NCBI RefSeq assembly: GCF_003051055.1
Contig: NZ_QAON01000006.1
Coordinates: 1-64,000, forward strand
DNA: 64,000 nt
Source: Agitococcus lubricus
GTDB lineage: Bacteria > Pseudomonadota > Gammaproteobacteria > Pseudomonadales > Moraxellaceae
Reading direction: 5' to 3'
A model generated the notes under the pieces. It was not told where the DNA came from and did not search any database. It worked only from the letters and a program-made list of their open reading frames with translations. Below are positions 23,877 through 33,133 of the stretch, piece by piece. Numbering within the stretch: the first letter of the stretch is position 1; each line of letters starts with the position of its first letter. The position numbers were made by a program, and so were the translations under genes.

Positions 23877-24206
23877 ATCATCCTCCGTTTGAGGTTTATA
23901 CGTAAGACTCAGAAAGTAAGCGCAATCGGCTTACATCCTAAAGGTGGTTAGGAAAAGACAAGGCTTTTCATTTAGGACGTGGACGGCTATGAGTGATCGA
24001 CCCAATAAACGTGCTGTCCTGCGTTTAGGGAGCTGAGATATGGCGTAAGACGATATTTGCCAACCTGTGTCGGTCACAAACAGCTGTTTAACAACCAACT
24101 CCCCAAATTTGCACATGACTACATTAACATGTATATGACAAATTACATTGGCATTTGCGCAGGTGCTAGTCTGCCATAAAGCGAACCAACACACGAGTGG
24201 CTTATT
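23877..24206. other. intergenic region
   Basis: About 330 bp between the thiolase start and the end of the hydrolase gene. It should hold the thiolase promoter; I see no gene or clear repeat. Confidence 0.5.
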
Positions 24207-24977
24207 TTACTGAATGGTCTTAGTCAACCAATCCTCAATATATCCCACCACGTGTTCCCATCCTTCTTCTTGCACAATCCAGTGGGCATGATTGGGGAAC
24301 TCTCGATACGTCACTAATTCCTTATATTTATCGGCAATTTTACGTTGTACCGAAACAGGTGTAATTCGGTCTTCTTGGGCGGCAATCAATAAAATAGGAC
24401 ACGTCACTTTATTGGTCGGTACACGTGTTGCCCGTTGCATATCAAATAACCAATAGCCTATCTCAAAGGCGGCACGGCCAGACTCATAGACCATGTTGGC
24501 ATACACTTGCTGTTGTTGTGAGGCAGGTAATAAATGCAACATCGCGTAAACCGCTTCATCAAAACTCAAGCGCATCGGTTTTTGCCAAAAGCGCCATGTC
24601 GTCAAAATTGACCAAAAACTCTTTATCACTGAAGGTGTCAATGCCACAATACCCGCAGGTGAAGCAGGCGTAATCAAGACAACGGCTTTGGCTAAGCCCC
24701 GACTCGCCAATAATTGTGCCAATAAACCGCCCATCGAATGTCCCATAATAATGGGTTTTACACCCAAGGCCAAAATCTCTTGTTCTAAATCGTTGAGATA
24801 ATCGTCTAGGCTCAAACTGCCTAATTCGGGATGAGGGGCTTGCGTAGGGTCTACATCGTGATAACGCAGGGTTGTGGCGATACAATGATAGCCTTTAGCT
24901 TCTAAATAGCGTTGATAATTTTGCCAATACCATGCACTACCCCACATACCATGTATCATAAAAATGGTTTCTTTCAT
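24207..24977 (-). CDS. alpha/beta hydrolase
   Basis: A 256-residue alpha/beta hydrolase: oxyanion strand MIHGMWGSAWYW (7-18), nucleophile elbow GHSMGG (about 97-102), Asp in AAQEDRITP and His in NHAHWIVQ near the C terminus, so a full Ser-Asp-His triad. Probable esterase or lipase; the substrate cannot be told. No signal peptide, so cytoplasmic. GGAG is six bases before the start. Single-gene unit. Confidence 0.85.
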   Translation of the reverse strand: MKETIFMIHGMWGSAWYWQNYQRYLEAKGYHCIATTLRYHDVDPTQAPHPELGSLSLDDYLNDLEQEILALGVKPIIMGHSMGGLLAQLLASRGLAKAVVLITPASPAGIVALTPSVIKSFWSILTTWRFWQKPMRLSFDEAVYAMLHLLPASQQQQVYANMVYESGRAAFEIGYWLFDMQRATRVPTNKVTCPILLIAAQEDRITPVSVQRKIADKYKELVTYREFPNHAHWIVQEEGWEHVVGYIEDWLTKTIQ

Positions 24978-25052
24978 GCTGCGCTCCTGACATTGTTATT
25001 GTTGGCGAACACGGGTTTTTAATGAATATTATGCTATCGTTTGTTGTAACAC

Positions 25053-26516
25053 TTAGGCTCTATTTAATAAAGAGCGTAGATGTTTGAATAAATCTGTGGC
25101 TATTACACCACGTTCTCCTTCTTTAGCGGCCTCATCACCTGCTAAAGCATGCAGCAAAACAGCCTTAGCCACGATGTCTAAGTTAAAACCAAATTGACTA
25201 ATAAGCCCTGCCATGATGCCTGCTAAGGTATCGCCCATACCCGCAGTAGCCATACCCGCATTTCCATAAGGACATAATTGAATTGTTTGTTGATGACCAA
25301 TTAAACTACCACATCCCTTGAGTAAGACAATGCCCTGATATTGCGTCATTAATGCTTGAAGACTGTTTAATCGGTCATTATCAATCTGTTGATAGGGCTT
25401 TGCTAATAAACGTCCTGCCTCAGCGGCATGGGGTGTCAGTACCCAATTGGTTTTGGTTTTAGGTTGTTGTGCTAAAAAATACAGGGCATCTGCATCAACG
25501 ACTAAAGGCTGCGGACAATCCTGAACGGCTTGCCATAAGGCTTGTCCCCACGCATTACGCCCTAAGCCCATCCCTATGACAATCACAGTAACCTGCGTAA
25601 GTAAAGGTAGTAAGTCTTTTGGCTGTTGTACACCACGTACCATTAACTCAGGACAACGAGCTAACAAAGGCATCACATGTTCAGGATGCGTTGCCACAGT
25701 GACTCGACCTGCCCCTACACGTAAACAGGCTTCTGCGGTCATCATCACCGCGCCGCCCATACCTTCACCGCCACCAATCACTAAGACATGACCAAAATCC
25801 CCTTTGTGACTGTCTTTGGCACGTTTAGGGAAACACAACTGCGTGTCAGTCAATTTTTTAATAGCGACTGAGGGATAGTATGACGCTGGCATATTTAAAC
25901 TCTGTAAATGGATGTGCCCTACATAGTCACAGGCTTGACCTGTCCATAAGCCTATTTTATGACCAATAAAACACACGGTGATGTGTGCTCGTACAGCATG
26001 CCCCATCACCTGCCCTGTATCCGCATTAATACCTGATGGCACATCAACTGCAACGACAGGACAGGCACTGTTATTGATTGCGGTTATCAAGTCCGCCAGT
26101 TGTCCTTGCACAGGAGCATTCAAGCCAATGCCTAATAGCGCATCTACTATCACATCTGCGCAGAGCGCTTGTTGTTGCCAACCCTCGATTTTGACACCAC
26201 AGGCTTGTGCCCTACCTAACATGGTTTGAGCATCATGCGTTTTAGGTGGGCTAGTATAAATGACGCTCACTTGATAGCCTGCTTGCTGCGCTAAATAGGC
26301 AAGCACATAACCGTCTCCGCCATTGTTACCTGCACCACAACAAATAATCAGTCGTTTCGCCTGTGGGAAGCGCCTTGTTAGGGTCTGAAATACAGCGTGC
26401 CCTGCTTGCTGCATTAACGCTTCGCTAAACAAGCCATCGGCAAAAGCTCGCTGTTCGGTGTCTCTAATTTGCTGACTCGTGAATAGCTGTTGTTCTAAAA
26501 GATGACTCGTTGACAT
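25053..26516 (-). CDS. nnr: bifunctional NAD(P)H-hydrate repair enzyme
   Basis: A 487-residue fusion of the epimerase (YjeF_N, about 1-215; GAGNNGGDGYVLA binding the hydrate) and the ADP-dependent dehydratase (about 230-487; GHVLVIGGGEGMGGA, VVDADAL, LTPHAAEAGRLL, GNAGMATAGMGDTLAG). It converts damaged NAD(P)H hydrates back to NAD(P)H. The start at 26516 gives the family-normal N terminus; a GTG 12 codons earlier is less likely. Divergent from queG, the arrangement usual in gammaproteobacteria, where tsaE often follows; here it does not. Confidence 0.95.
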   Translation of the reverse strand: MSTSHLLEQQLFTSQQIRDTEQRAFADGLFSEALMQQAGHAVFQTLTRRFPQAKRLIICCGAGNNGGDGYVLAYLAQQAGYQVSVIYTSPPKTHDAQTMLGRAQACGVKIEGWQQQALCADVIVDALLGIGLNAPVQGQLADLITAINNSACPVVAVDVPSGINADTGQVMGHAVRAHITVCFIGHKIGLWTGQACDYVGHIHLQSLNMPASYYPSVAIKKLTDTQLCFPKRAKDSHKGDFGHVLVIGGGEGMGGAVMMTAEACLRVGAGRVTVATHPEHVMPLLARCPELMVRGVQQPKDLLPLLTQVTVIVIGMGLGRNAWGQALWQAVQDCPQPLVVDADALYFLAQQPKTKTNWVLTPHAAEAGRLLAKPYQQIDNDRLNSLQALMTQYQGIVLLKGCGSLIGHQQTIQLCPYGNAGMATAGMGDTLAGIMAGLISQFGFNLDIVAKAVLLHALAGDEAAKEGERGVIATDLFKHLRSLLNRA

Positions 26517-26606
26517 GGTATCGTTATCTTCCTTTGCTTTAATCAAGGACACATTTTTTACAGTACCTAGTACGCTATAATAGGCAACTATTCATAGCTT
26601 ATACCA

Positions 26607-27683
26607 ATGATTATGCAAAAAATTCCCCTGCTTCACGATATGCAAAGCCTCACGCAAGAAATTAAACGCTGGGGACACGAATTGGGCTTTCAGCAAGTGG
26701 GTATCAGTGGCGTTGACTTAGGCCAACATGGCCAACATTTACAAAATTGGTTGGCCAAAGGCTATCATGCTGACCTTGACTATATGGCCAGCCACGGGGC
26801 AAAACGTTGGCAACCTGACTTATTAGAACCTTATACGCAACGTATTATCAGTGTCCGTATGGACTATTTAGTCGATAAACCCGCACCACGTACCATTAGC
26901 TCACATCCACAACAAGGGGTTATTGCCCGTTATGCATTGGGTCGTGATTACCATAAAGTCTTACGCAAACGTTTACAAAAGCTCGCTGAACGTATTGAAA
27001 CGCATATTCAAGACTTAGAATACCGCGCTTTTGTGGACTCCGCGCCTGTGCTTGAGCGCGCGATTGCCGAGCAAGCTGGACTCGGTTGGATTGGTAAAAA
27101 TACGATGCTTATTAATCGGCAGGCTGGCTCGTTTTTCTTTTTAGGAGAGTTATTTACCAATTTACCGCTAATTATCGACCAACCTAGCTCTGCACACTGT
27201 GGCTCGTGTTCGGCTTGTTTAGATATTTGCCCCACGCAAGCGATTGTCGCACCGTACCAATTAGACGCCCGTTTGTGCATTGCTTACCTGACGATAGAAT
27301 ATACGGGCGTCATTCCTGAACATTTACGTTCCTTAATTGGTAATCGGGTTTTTGGTTGTGACGACTGTCAACTTATCTGCCCTTGGAATCGTTATGCCAA
27401 TCTTAGCCAAGAAGTCGATTTTCAGGTTCGCCATCAACTTGACCGCGTCTCTTTATTAACGTTATGGTCATGGACAGAAGCAGAATTTTTACAGCGCACA
27501 GAAGGTTCGCCCCTCCGTCGTATTGGTTATCAGGCATTTATGCGTAATATTGCGATTGGTTTAGGCAATGCGCCGCCGTCAAAAACCATTATAGAGGCCT
27601 TGCAACAAAAGCAACCGATGGTCACCGAAATGGTGCAAGAGCATATTATTTGGGCAATAAAACAGCAAGAAAAGACTTTTTGA
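26607..27683 (+). CDS. queG: epoxyqueuosine reductase
   Basis: A 358-residue cobalamin-dependent enzyme that carries out the last step of queuosine tRNA modification. Two [4Fe-4S] clusters are visible (CGSCSACLDICPT and CDDCQLICPWN, with CIAYLTIEYTG between), and the C terminus has the short HEAT-like tail. Residues 12-25 (MQSLTQEIKRWGHE) line up with the E. coli N terminus, so the start may be the ATG at 26640. Divergent from nnr. Confidence 0.95.
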   Translation: MIMQKIPLLHDMQSLTQEIKRWGHELGFQQVGISGVDLGQHGQHLQNWLAKGYHADLDYMASHGAKRWQPDLLEPYTQRIISVRMDYLVDKPAPRTISSHPQQGVIARYALGRDYHKVLRKRLQKLAERIETHIQDLEYRAFVDSAPVLERAIAEQAGLGWIGKNTMLINRQAGSFFFLGELFTNLPLIIDQPSSAHCGSCSACLDICPTQAIVAPYQLDARLCIAYLTIEYTGVIPEHLRSLIGNRVFGCDDCQLICPWNRYANLSQEVDFQVRHQLDRVSLLTLWSWTEAEFLQRTEGSPLRRIGYQAFMRNIAIGLGNAPPSKTIIEALQQKQPMVTEMVQEHIIWAIKQQEKTF

Positions 27684-27758
27684 TGCTTGGCGTGGTGCAA
27701 ACAATACGTTAATCTCAAGTACTGGAAGACTTTTCTCACGACACAACAGGAAAAAACA

Positions 27759-28235
27759 ATGAAAAAACTACTTGCTATCGCACTTTTAGCCAGTTCCTCT
27801 GTTGCTATGGCAGACGATGATGTCGGTTGTGGCTTAGGCACAATTTTATTTGAAGGCAAATCGGGTGTGGTGCCTAAAGTATTGGCCGCCACTACCAATG
27901 GAACATATTGGAACCAAACCTTTGGTATCACCTCTGGCACATTAGGCTGTAAAACAGATGGCGTTATTACGTCGCGTGCACGTTTAAGCATGTTTATGGG
28001 TACTAATGCTGACCGTTTGGCACGCGATATGTCTGTCGGGCAAGGTGAATCCTTAAATGTATTAGCCGATTTAATGGGCGTGAAAGAACAAGATAAAGCA
28101 CACTTTTTTCACACAGCGCAGGCTAATTTTAGTGTGATTTTTGCTGATAGTCATAAAACAGCAGGCGATGTACTGGCCGCTTTACAACAAGTGATGGCTA
28201 AAGACAGTAAATTAGCCGCTTACAGTGCCGTTTAA
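27759..28235 (+). CDS. DUF3015 exported protein, copy 1
   Basis: A 158-residue protein with signal peptide MKKLLAIALLASSSVAMA (cleavage after Ala18), then DDVGCGLGTILF. DUF3015 family; the repeated FGITSGTLGC, two cysteines and RLSMFMGTNADRLARDMS are characteristic. Periplasmic, with one likely disulfide; function unknown. The start at 27759 follows AGGAAA and the signal peptide; a longer reading 24 codons upstream overlaps the end of the queG region and lacks a signal. A tandem duplicate follows 33 bases later. Confidence 0.85.
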   Translation: MKKLLAIALLASSSVAMADDDVGCGLGTILFEGKSGVVPKVLAATTNGTYWNQTFGITSGTLGCKTDGVITSRARLSMFMGTNADRLARDMSVGQGESLNVLADLMGVKEQDKAHFFHTAQANFSVIFADSHKTAGDVLAALQQVMAKDSKLAAYSAV

Positions 28236-28268
28236 CCTCCTCAATAATATTGGATTAAGGATAACAAC

Positions 28269-28742
28269 ATGAAAAAACTACTCGCTATCGCTTTATTAGC
28301 AAGCTCCTCCGTCGCTATGGCTGACCAAGATGTCGGTTGCGGTTTAGGGACAATGGTCTGGGCAGGCCAATCGGGTTTAGCTCCTAAAATTTTAGCTGCA
28401 ACGACAAACGGGACATCTGGTAATCAAACCTTTGGTATTACCTCTGGCACCTTAGGCTGTCAAGCCAATGGCGTTATTACGTCGCGTGCACGTTTAAGTA
28501 TGTTTATGGGCACTAATTCAGACCGTTTGGCGCGTGATATGTCTGTCGGTCAAGGTGAAACGCTTGATGTCTTAGCAAACTTAATGAACATCAAGACAGA
28601 AGACAAGGCAACCTTTTTCAAAGCGACACAAACTCACTTTGGTAAAATCTTTGCTCCCGAAAACAAAACCGCAGGTGATGTGTTAGCTGCTTTACAAAAA
28701 GTTATGGCTGCCGATAAGCAGTTAGCCGCTTACGCAGGTTAA
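28269..28742 (+). CDS. DUF3015 exported protein, copy 2
   Basis: A 157-residue paralogue of the previous gene, roughly 75-80% identical by eye, with the same signal peptide and the same FGITSGTLGC and RARLSMFMGTN blocks. The C-terminal third differs most. AAGGATAACAAC precedes the ATG. The close similarity in tandem suggests a recent duplication. Followed by a terminator that a MITE has split. Confidence 0.85.
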   Translation: MKKLLAIALLASSSVAMADQDVGCGLGTMVWAGQSGLAPKILAATTNGTSGNQTFGITSGTLGCQANGVITSRARLSMFMGTNSDRLARDMSVGQGETLDVLANLMNIKTEDKATFFKATQTHFGKIFAPENKTAGDVLAALQKVMAADKQLAAYAG

Positions 28743-28760
28743 GCCATTTTTTAAGCAACC

Positions 28761-28915
28761 CCCCTCATTTGAGTAATGCCAGTCAGTTAAGCCATTTTTG
28801 CTGACTTCGACTCCGCTCAGTCAACGCAAAAATGCGCCCTGAGCGTAGTCGAAGGGCAGTTTTTAAGTGCCAATTTTTCTTAACTGACCAGCATTAGCTC
28901 ATTTGAGGGGTTTTT
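28761..28915 (+). terminator. DUF3015 operon terminator interrupted by a MITE
   Basis: Removing 28774-28900 (the element plus one copy of the duplicated CTCATTTGAG) restores CCCCTCATTTGAGGGGTTTTT, a perfect hairpin with a T run. The arms are now about 125 bases apart. Confidence 0.65.
28774..28896. mobile_element. MITE-like element, copy 1 (123 bp)
   Basis: Ends TAATGCCAGTCAGTTAAG and CTTAACTGACCAGCATTA are inverted repeats (16 of 18). Inside, CTTCGACTCCGCTCAG and CTGAGCGTAGTCGAAG form a second inverted repeat, so the element folds into a long hairpin. CTCATTTGAG occurs directly on both sides as a ~10-bp target duplication. No transposase gene inside. The target length would fit an IS4-like parent, which is not in this window. 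Confidence 0.75.
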
Positions 28916-28960
28916 GCTATTTTATATCCTAAAAACTAAAAATCTGACTTCGTCCAACTA

Positions 28961-30841
28961 ATGAAACTCTATAGCCTATTAACGGCGCTTTGCTGTGCCA
29001 GTCCCCTTTATGCCGATGCGTTACATACGTGGCAACAACCCGCCAATACACAACAATTAAGCGAACATGGTTATTGGCGTATCTTATTACGTTATGAGCA
29101 AAGAGCAGACCAACAATGGCAAAGTATGGTGAGTGACACTAAATTTTTTGTCAGTCCTGACGGTCAGTTAAATCCAAAGGCAGAATTAGAAGCCACCTTA
29201 AACGCATTAAGTCAACCCGCCGCACCAGACCAAGGTGTTCGTTGTTTATTTCCTGCACGGGTGGCATGGCTAACACAACAATTAGCTATTCCAGCAGCAG
29301 AGATTGCCACACAAGCTTGTCCTGCCTTAGATAATTGGGTGTCGGGCATTAATGCTCACCAAGCGACACTGGTATTTGCGGCTGACTTTACCAACAATCC
29401 CTCCTCCATGTTTGGTCATACCTTGCTGAGAATGGATACCGCCGAACAAACCGAAGAAACACGCTTACTCGCTTATGCCATTAACTATGCCGCGCAAACG
29501 AATACCTCAAATGGTTTAGAGTTTGCCTATAAAGGCTTGACTGGCGGCTATGGTGGGGCTTTTTCTATTTTGCCCTATTACGAAAAAGTGAAAGAATACA
29601 ATGATTTTGAAAATCGAGACTTATGGGAATATCAATTAAATTTAAGCCCCAGCGAGGTCAAACAAGCACTCTATCATTTATGGGAAATTAAACAGATTAA
29701 TTTTCCGTATTATTTTTTGTCTTCTAATTGTTCTTACCAATTATTGGCCTTAATTGAGGCCGCACGTCCCAATACGTATTTACGCAAAGACTTTCCTGTT
29801 TATGCCATTCCTACCGATACCTTACGGCGCGTGCTACTCGAAAAAAATATTCTCCGAAAATTAGTTTATCGACCTGCCAGTGGCACAAGTTTAGCCTTTC
29901 ATGCGCAAAAAAATAGCCATGCCGTGAATCAAAAAGCGAAATTATTAGTCACACAAGTTGATACTTCTTTAGATGGCTTAACGCTGAGTGAGCAAGCTCA
30001 AGCCTATGAAATGGCTTATGATTATTTATATTATCAATACTTAGCGCATGAGACAGAACAACACACAGCGCCCAGCAAACTACGCCAATTATTAGTCAAA
30101 CGTAGTCAATTAACTATCCCCGACCAACGCCATACGCCACCACAACCTGCGGTAGACCCCGCCCAAGGGCATGCAACTGCACGGGTCAGTGTCGGATGGC
30201 AAGCACATCAACAACAAAACCTCAGCGTACTTGAATGGCGACCTGCCTATCAAGATTTACTCGATAATGACGAAGGTTATCGTCGCGGTGCTGCGATTGA
30301 CTTTTTACGTATTCGACTCGGTTATAATCATCAACAACAAGAAGCTAAACTTCTGAATGCCACTCTTCTCAATATTGACTCTTTGGCAAGTCGTAACCCT
30401 TTTATTCGCCCAATTTCATGGAATGTCGCTTTAGGATTAGAACAAGCGGCATTGGATGCAGGTGTTTTTAGCGAACAAGAACAGCACAGCGTAGGTTTTG
30501 TGCGTGGTGGCGCAGGTATCAGCCAGCATTATGGCGAACAGACTTTATGCTTTAGCCTGACACAAGCGCAACTGCAAATAGGCAATGCCCTAGATATTGG
30601 CTGGCGTGTGGGAGCAGGTGTAAAGCTGGGTTGTCGTTGGCAATCTCAAACGTTGGGTCAGTGGTTACTTAGCCACCAAACCCTGTTTATTAGCCACGAG
30701 GATGCATGGCAACACAGCGAATTATTCGGCTACCAATGGCAATTCACGCGTGATAGTGCCTTACGCTTGCAAGCTGAATATCAACAACAAGATACACAAT
30801 CATGGCACAGTATTGGCGCTAGTTGGCTGTATTATTATTAA
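28961..30841 (+). CDS. DUF4105 (Lnb N-terminal-like) exported protein
   Basis: A 626-residue protein with a signal peptide (KLYSLLTALCCASPLYA). Residues ~125-300 hold the DUF4105/Lnb core: SMFGHTLLRMD and NFPYYFLSSNCSYQLLALIEAARP, with conserved His and Cys suggesting a cysteine-protease-like fold. Residues ~395-626 are beta-rich with repeated aromatic strands (LRIRLGYN, GWRVGAGVKLGC) and may form an outer-membrane-associated barrel. Role unknown. No good ribosome binding site is visible, and its upstream region was altered by the MITE. Confidence 0.85.
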   Translation: MKLYSLLTALCCASPLYADALHTWQQPANTQQLSEHGYWRILLRYEQRADQQWQSMVSDTKFFVSPDGQLNPKAELEATLNALSQPAAPDQGVRCLFPARVAWLTQQLAIPAAEIATQACPALDNWVSGINAHQATLVFAADFTNNPSSMFGHTLLRMDTAEQTEETRLLAYAINYAAQTNTSNGLEFAYKGLTGGYGGAFSILPYYEKVKEYNDFENRDLWEYQLNLSPSEVKQALYHLWEIKQINFPYYFLSSNCSYQLLALIEAARPNTYLRKDFPVYAIPTDTLRRVLLEKNILRKLVYRPASGTSLAFHAQKNSHAVNQKAKLLVTQVDTSLDGLTLSEQAQAYEMAYDYLYYQYLAHETEQHTAPSKLRQLLVKRSQLTIPDQRHTPPQPAVDPAQGHATARVSVGWQAHQQQNLSVLEWRPAYQDLLDNDEGYRRGAAIDFLRIRLGYNHQQQEAKLLNATLLNIDSLASRNPFIRPISWNVALGLEQAALDAGVFSEQEQHSVGFVRGGAGISQHYGEQTLCFSLTQAQLQIGNALDIGWRVGAGVKLGCRWQSQTLGQWLLSHQTLFISHEDAWQHSELFGYQWQFTRDSALRLQAEYQQQDTQSWHSIGASWLYYY

Positions 30842-30924
30842 GTGTGCTGAGTGGAGTCAAAGCGCATTAAACCAACGACTCCGCTCTGTCTAAAACAGAA
30901 ATATCCAGAATTGAAATTTGGCCG

Positions 30925-32826
30925 TCACAGCCACTCTACGGTAAAGGTATATTGAGCTAGTTTAGCTTTTAATATGTCAGTATTTCCTTGATAACTGAGT
31001 TTGGCAACTAAACCGCGTTTGTTATCTTGCACCACTGCTAATGACTCTAACTGGATATTTAAAGATTCACATTCTTGTAAAATCACCCTTTCTATTTCAA
31101 GCATTTGTAAACTTGGCTTAAAAATCTTACCCACTGCGGTAACAGGCATTTTATCAATTAAGCGAATATATTTAGGTTGTGCCGCACGTTCTTGAATATG
31201 CTCTGCCAAAAATGCTAATAACTCTTTTTCTGAGCTTTGGCTATTTGGTTTTAATTCCACATAAGCAACAGGCAATTCGCCAGCATAGGCATCAGGCATT
31301 CCCACTGCTGCTGCCATTGCTACGGCAGGATGTTGGTGTAGTGGCTCTTCAATGGATTTAGGGTCAATATTATGCCCACCACGAATAATTAATTCTTTTT
31401 TTCGACCTGTTAACCAAAAGTAGCCATCTTTATCTTGTCGACCTAAATCGCCTGTGTTTAACCATTGCTGACCGTCTATGGCTATCCATAAACCTTTATT
31501 ATGAATAGGGTTTAAGTAACCTGAAAAAACATTAGGCCCACTAATGACAATCACACCTACTTCATCTATTTGAGCATCACGCTGATATTGTCCTTGCTCA
31601 TCTAAGATAATCGCTTTCATCGCTTGCCACGGTAAACGTAAACCAATTGAGCCAATACGGGACTCGCCATCAGGCGGATTAATTGAGGACACACAAGTGC
31701 CTTCGGTTAAGCCATAGCCTTCTAAAATTCTTACCCCTGTTTTTTGCTCAAAATTTCTAAAAAGCTCAACGGGCATCGGTGCAGCACCACAGATGGCATA
31801 TTCTAAAGATGAAATATTGTAGGGGTTGGCATCTTGTTGCATTAAGCCTGCATACAACGTTGGCACACCCGAAAATAAATTAATTTGATAATGTTCCACA
31901 ATTTGCCAAAAATGCTTTACCACATTAACCCCTCGATACCCTTGGGGTGTGCCTAAAATCACATGGTCACCACGTAACCACGTCATTAAACCTGTGACTA
32001 ATTGACCATTGACATGAAACAATGGCAAACCACAAAACACATTTTTAGCTTGCTGCTGTTCGGGTTTATTCATCAAATGGGTAATGGCCCATGCGTCAAA
32101 GACTTCGTTGCCATGATTTCTGACGGCAATTTTGGGTAAACCCGTTGTGCCACCTGTACAAAAATAGGAAGACGGCTCTTGGGATTGAATCACTCGTCCA
32201 CTGAGCAAATGTGTAGCAGGCTGTTTTTTCATTAAGCTTCGCAAATTCACAATCTGCAAATTACGAATGCTATGCTGCTCGTGCATAGCTAAATAATGCA
32301 AAATCGGCGCTTTAATACCAACATAGGGTGCCATATTGACCCAAACCACGGTACGAATATCTGGCATGTCTTGTAAATGAGCGCGTAACTTTGGCCATAA
32401 ATCGACATTGGGTGTGGGTGCTAAGGTCACTAATACTGTGGCACGCGCACTACGGATTAATTCGGCAATTTGCCCACCTTCCAATAAAGGGTTAATCGCC
32501 ATGACAATACCCGTCGCTTCACCGCCCCAAATAGTAAAATGGGTTTCGGGTAAATTCGGCAACACAAAGGCAATCACATCGTCTTTGCTTACCCCTAATT
32601 GATAAAAAGCATTTGCAGCACGAGTTATATCAGCAAATAACTGGCTATAAGTCCATGTTTGTTTTTTTTGAAATTTATTGGCATCTAAAAAGAAAGTTAA
32701 GGCTGGGGCATCTGGCCATTGTTTAGCACTTTTTTCTAAGGCTACATAAGTGTTGGTTGGTAAATTGTGGTTGGCTAATGGCACGGATTCTAAGGCTTTA
32801 ATATCTGCTAATTGACGGACACTCAT
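30925..32826 (-). CDS. acyl-CoA synthetase (AMP-binding ligase)
   Basis: A 633-residue adenylate-forming enzyme: P-loop-like FCTGGTTGLPKIAVRNHGN (about 222), LEGYGLTEGT (A5), LNTGDLGRQDKDGYFWLTGR (A7/A8) and KLSY-rich C terminus after GKIFKPSL (A10). It activates a carboxylic acid as CoA thioester. A C-terminal extension of about 60 residues after the A10 lysine is unusual. In context it probably activates the aromatic or fatty acid substrate of the adjacent ring-cleavage genes. GAGGAG is seven bases before the start. The MITE copy 2 lies upstream, so it may no longer share a transcript with the hydroxylase. Confidence 0.85.
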   Translation of the reverse strand: MSVRQLADIKALESVPLANHNLPTNTYVALEKSAKQWPDAPALTFFLDANKFQKKQTWTYSQLFADITRAANAFYQLGVSKDDVIAFVLPNLPETHFTIWGGEATGIVMAINPLLEGGQIAELIRSARATVLVTLAPTPNVDLWPKLRAHLQDMPDIRTVVWVNMAPYVGIKAPILHYLAMHEQHSIRNLQIVNLRSLMKKQPATHLLSGRVIQSQEPSSYFCTGGTTGLPKIAVRNHGNEVFDAWAITHLMNKPEQQQAKNVFCGLPLFHVNGQLVTGLMTWLRGDHVILGTPQGYRGVNVVKHFWQIVEHYQINLFSGVPTLYAGLMQQDANPYNISSLEYAICGAAPMPVELFRNFEQKTGVRILEGYGLTEGTCVSSINPPDGESRIGSIGLRLPWQAMKAIILDEQGQYQRDAQIDEVGVIVISGPNVFSGYLNPIHNKGLWIAIDGQQWLNTGDLGRQDKDGYFWLTGRKKELIIRGGHNIDPKSIEEPLHQHPAVAMAAAVGMPDAYAGELPVAYVELKPNSQSSEKELLAFLAEHIQERAAQPKYIRLIDKMPVTAVGKIFKPSLQMLEIERVILQECESLNIQLESLAVVQDNKRGLVAKLSYQGNTDILKAKLAQYTFTVEWL

Positions 32827-32900
32827 GATTATTCTCCTCTTATTTAAGACTTACGCGGTTATCGCTTTTTTGCTCACATTTCCCCCCCATGCCTTCGGCA

Positions 32901-32920
32901 TCCCCCCTTAACAAGGGGGG
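32901..32920. terminator. G/C-rich stem-loop next to MITE copy 2
   Basis: CCCCCCTT/AAGGGGGG-type hairpin with a short loop, just left of the MITE; no clear T run. Possible terminator remnant between the hydroxylase and ligase genes. Confidence 0.4.
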
Positions 32921-32928
32921 ACTGAGGG

Positions 32929-33075
32929 TAATGCCAGTCAGTTAAGAGAAAATTGCCCCTTAAAAATAACCCTTCGACTTCGCTCAGGGTACATTTTTCG
33001 TTGGTTGAGCAGTGGTCACTGAGCGCAGCCGAAGTGAGTCGAAACCAACAAAAAATGCTTAACTGACCAGCATTA
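32929..33075. mobile_element. MITE-like element, copy 2 (147 bp)
   Basis: Same ends as copy 1 (TAATGCCAGTCAGTTAAG and CTTAACTGACCAGCATTA) and the same CTTCGACTTCGCTCAG core type, with a longer middle. GGGACTGAGGG on the left and GGGACTGATGG on the right look like a ~10-11-bp target duplication with one change. Lies between the hydroxylase and the acyl-CoA ligase. Confidence 0.75.
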
Positions 33076-33133
33076 GGGACTGATGGAGGTAAAAAACGCG
33101 CTAATTTCAGTGAAATGCCTAAGTCATGTTCTC

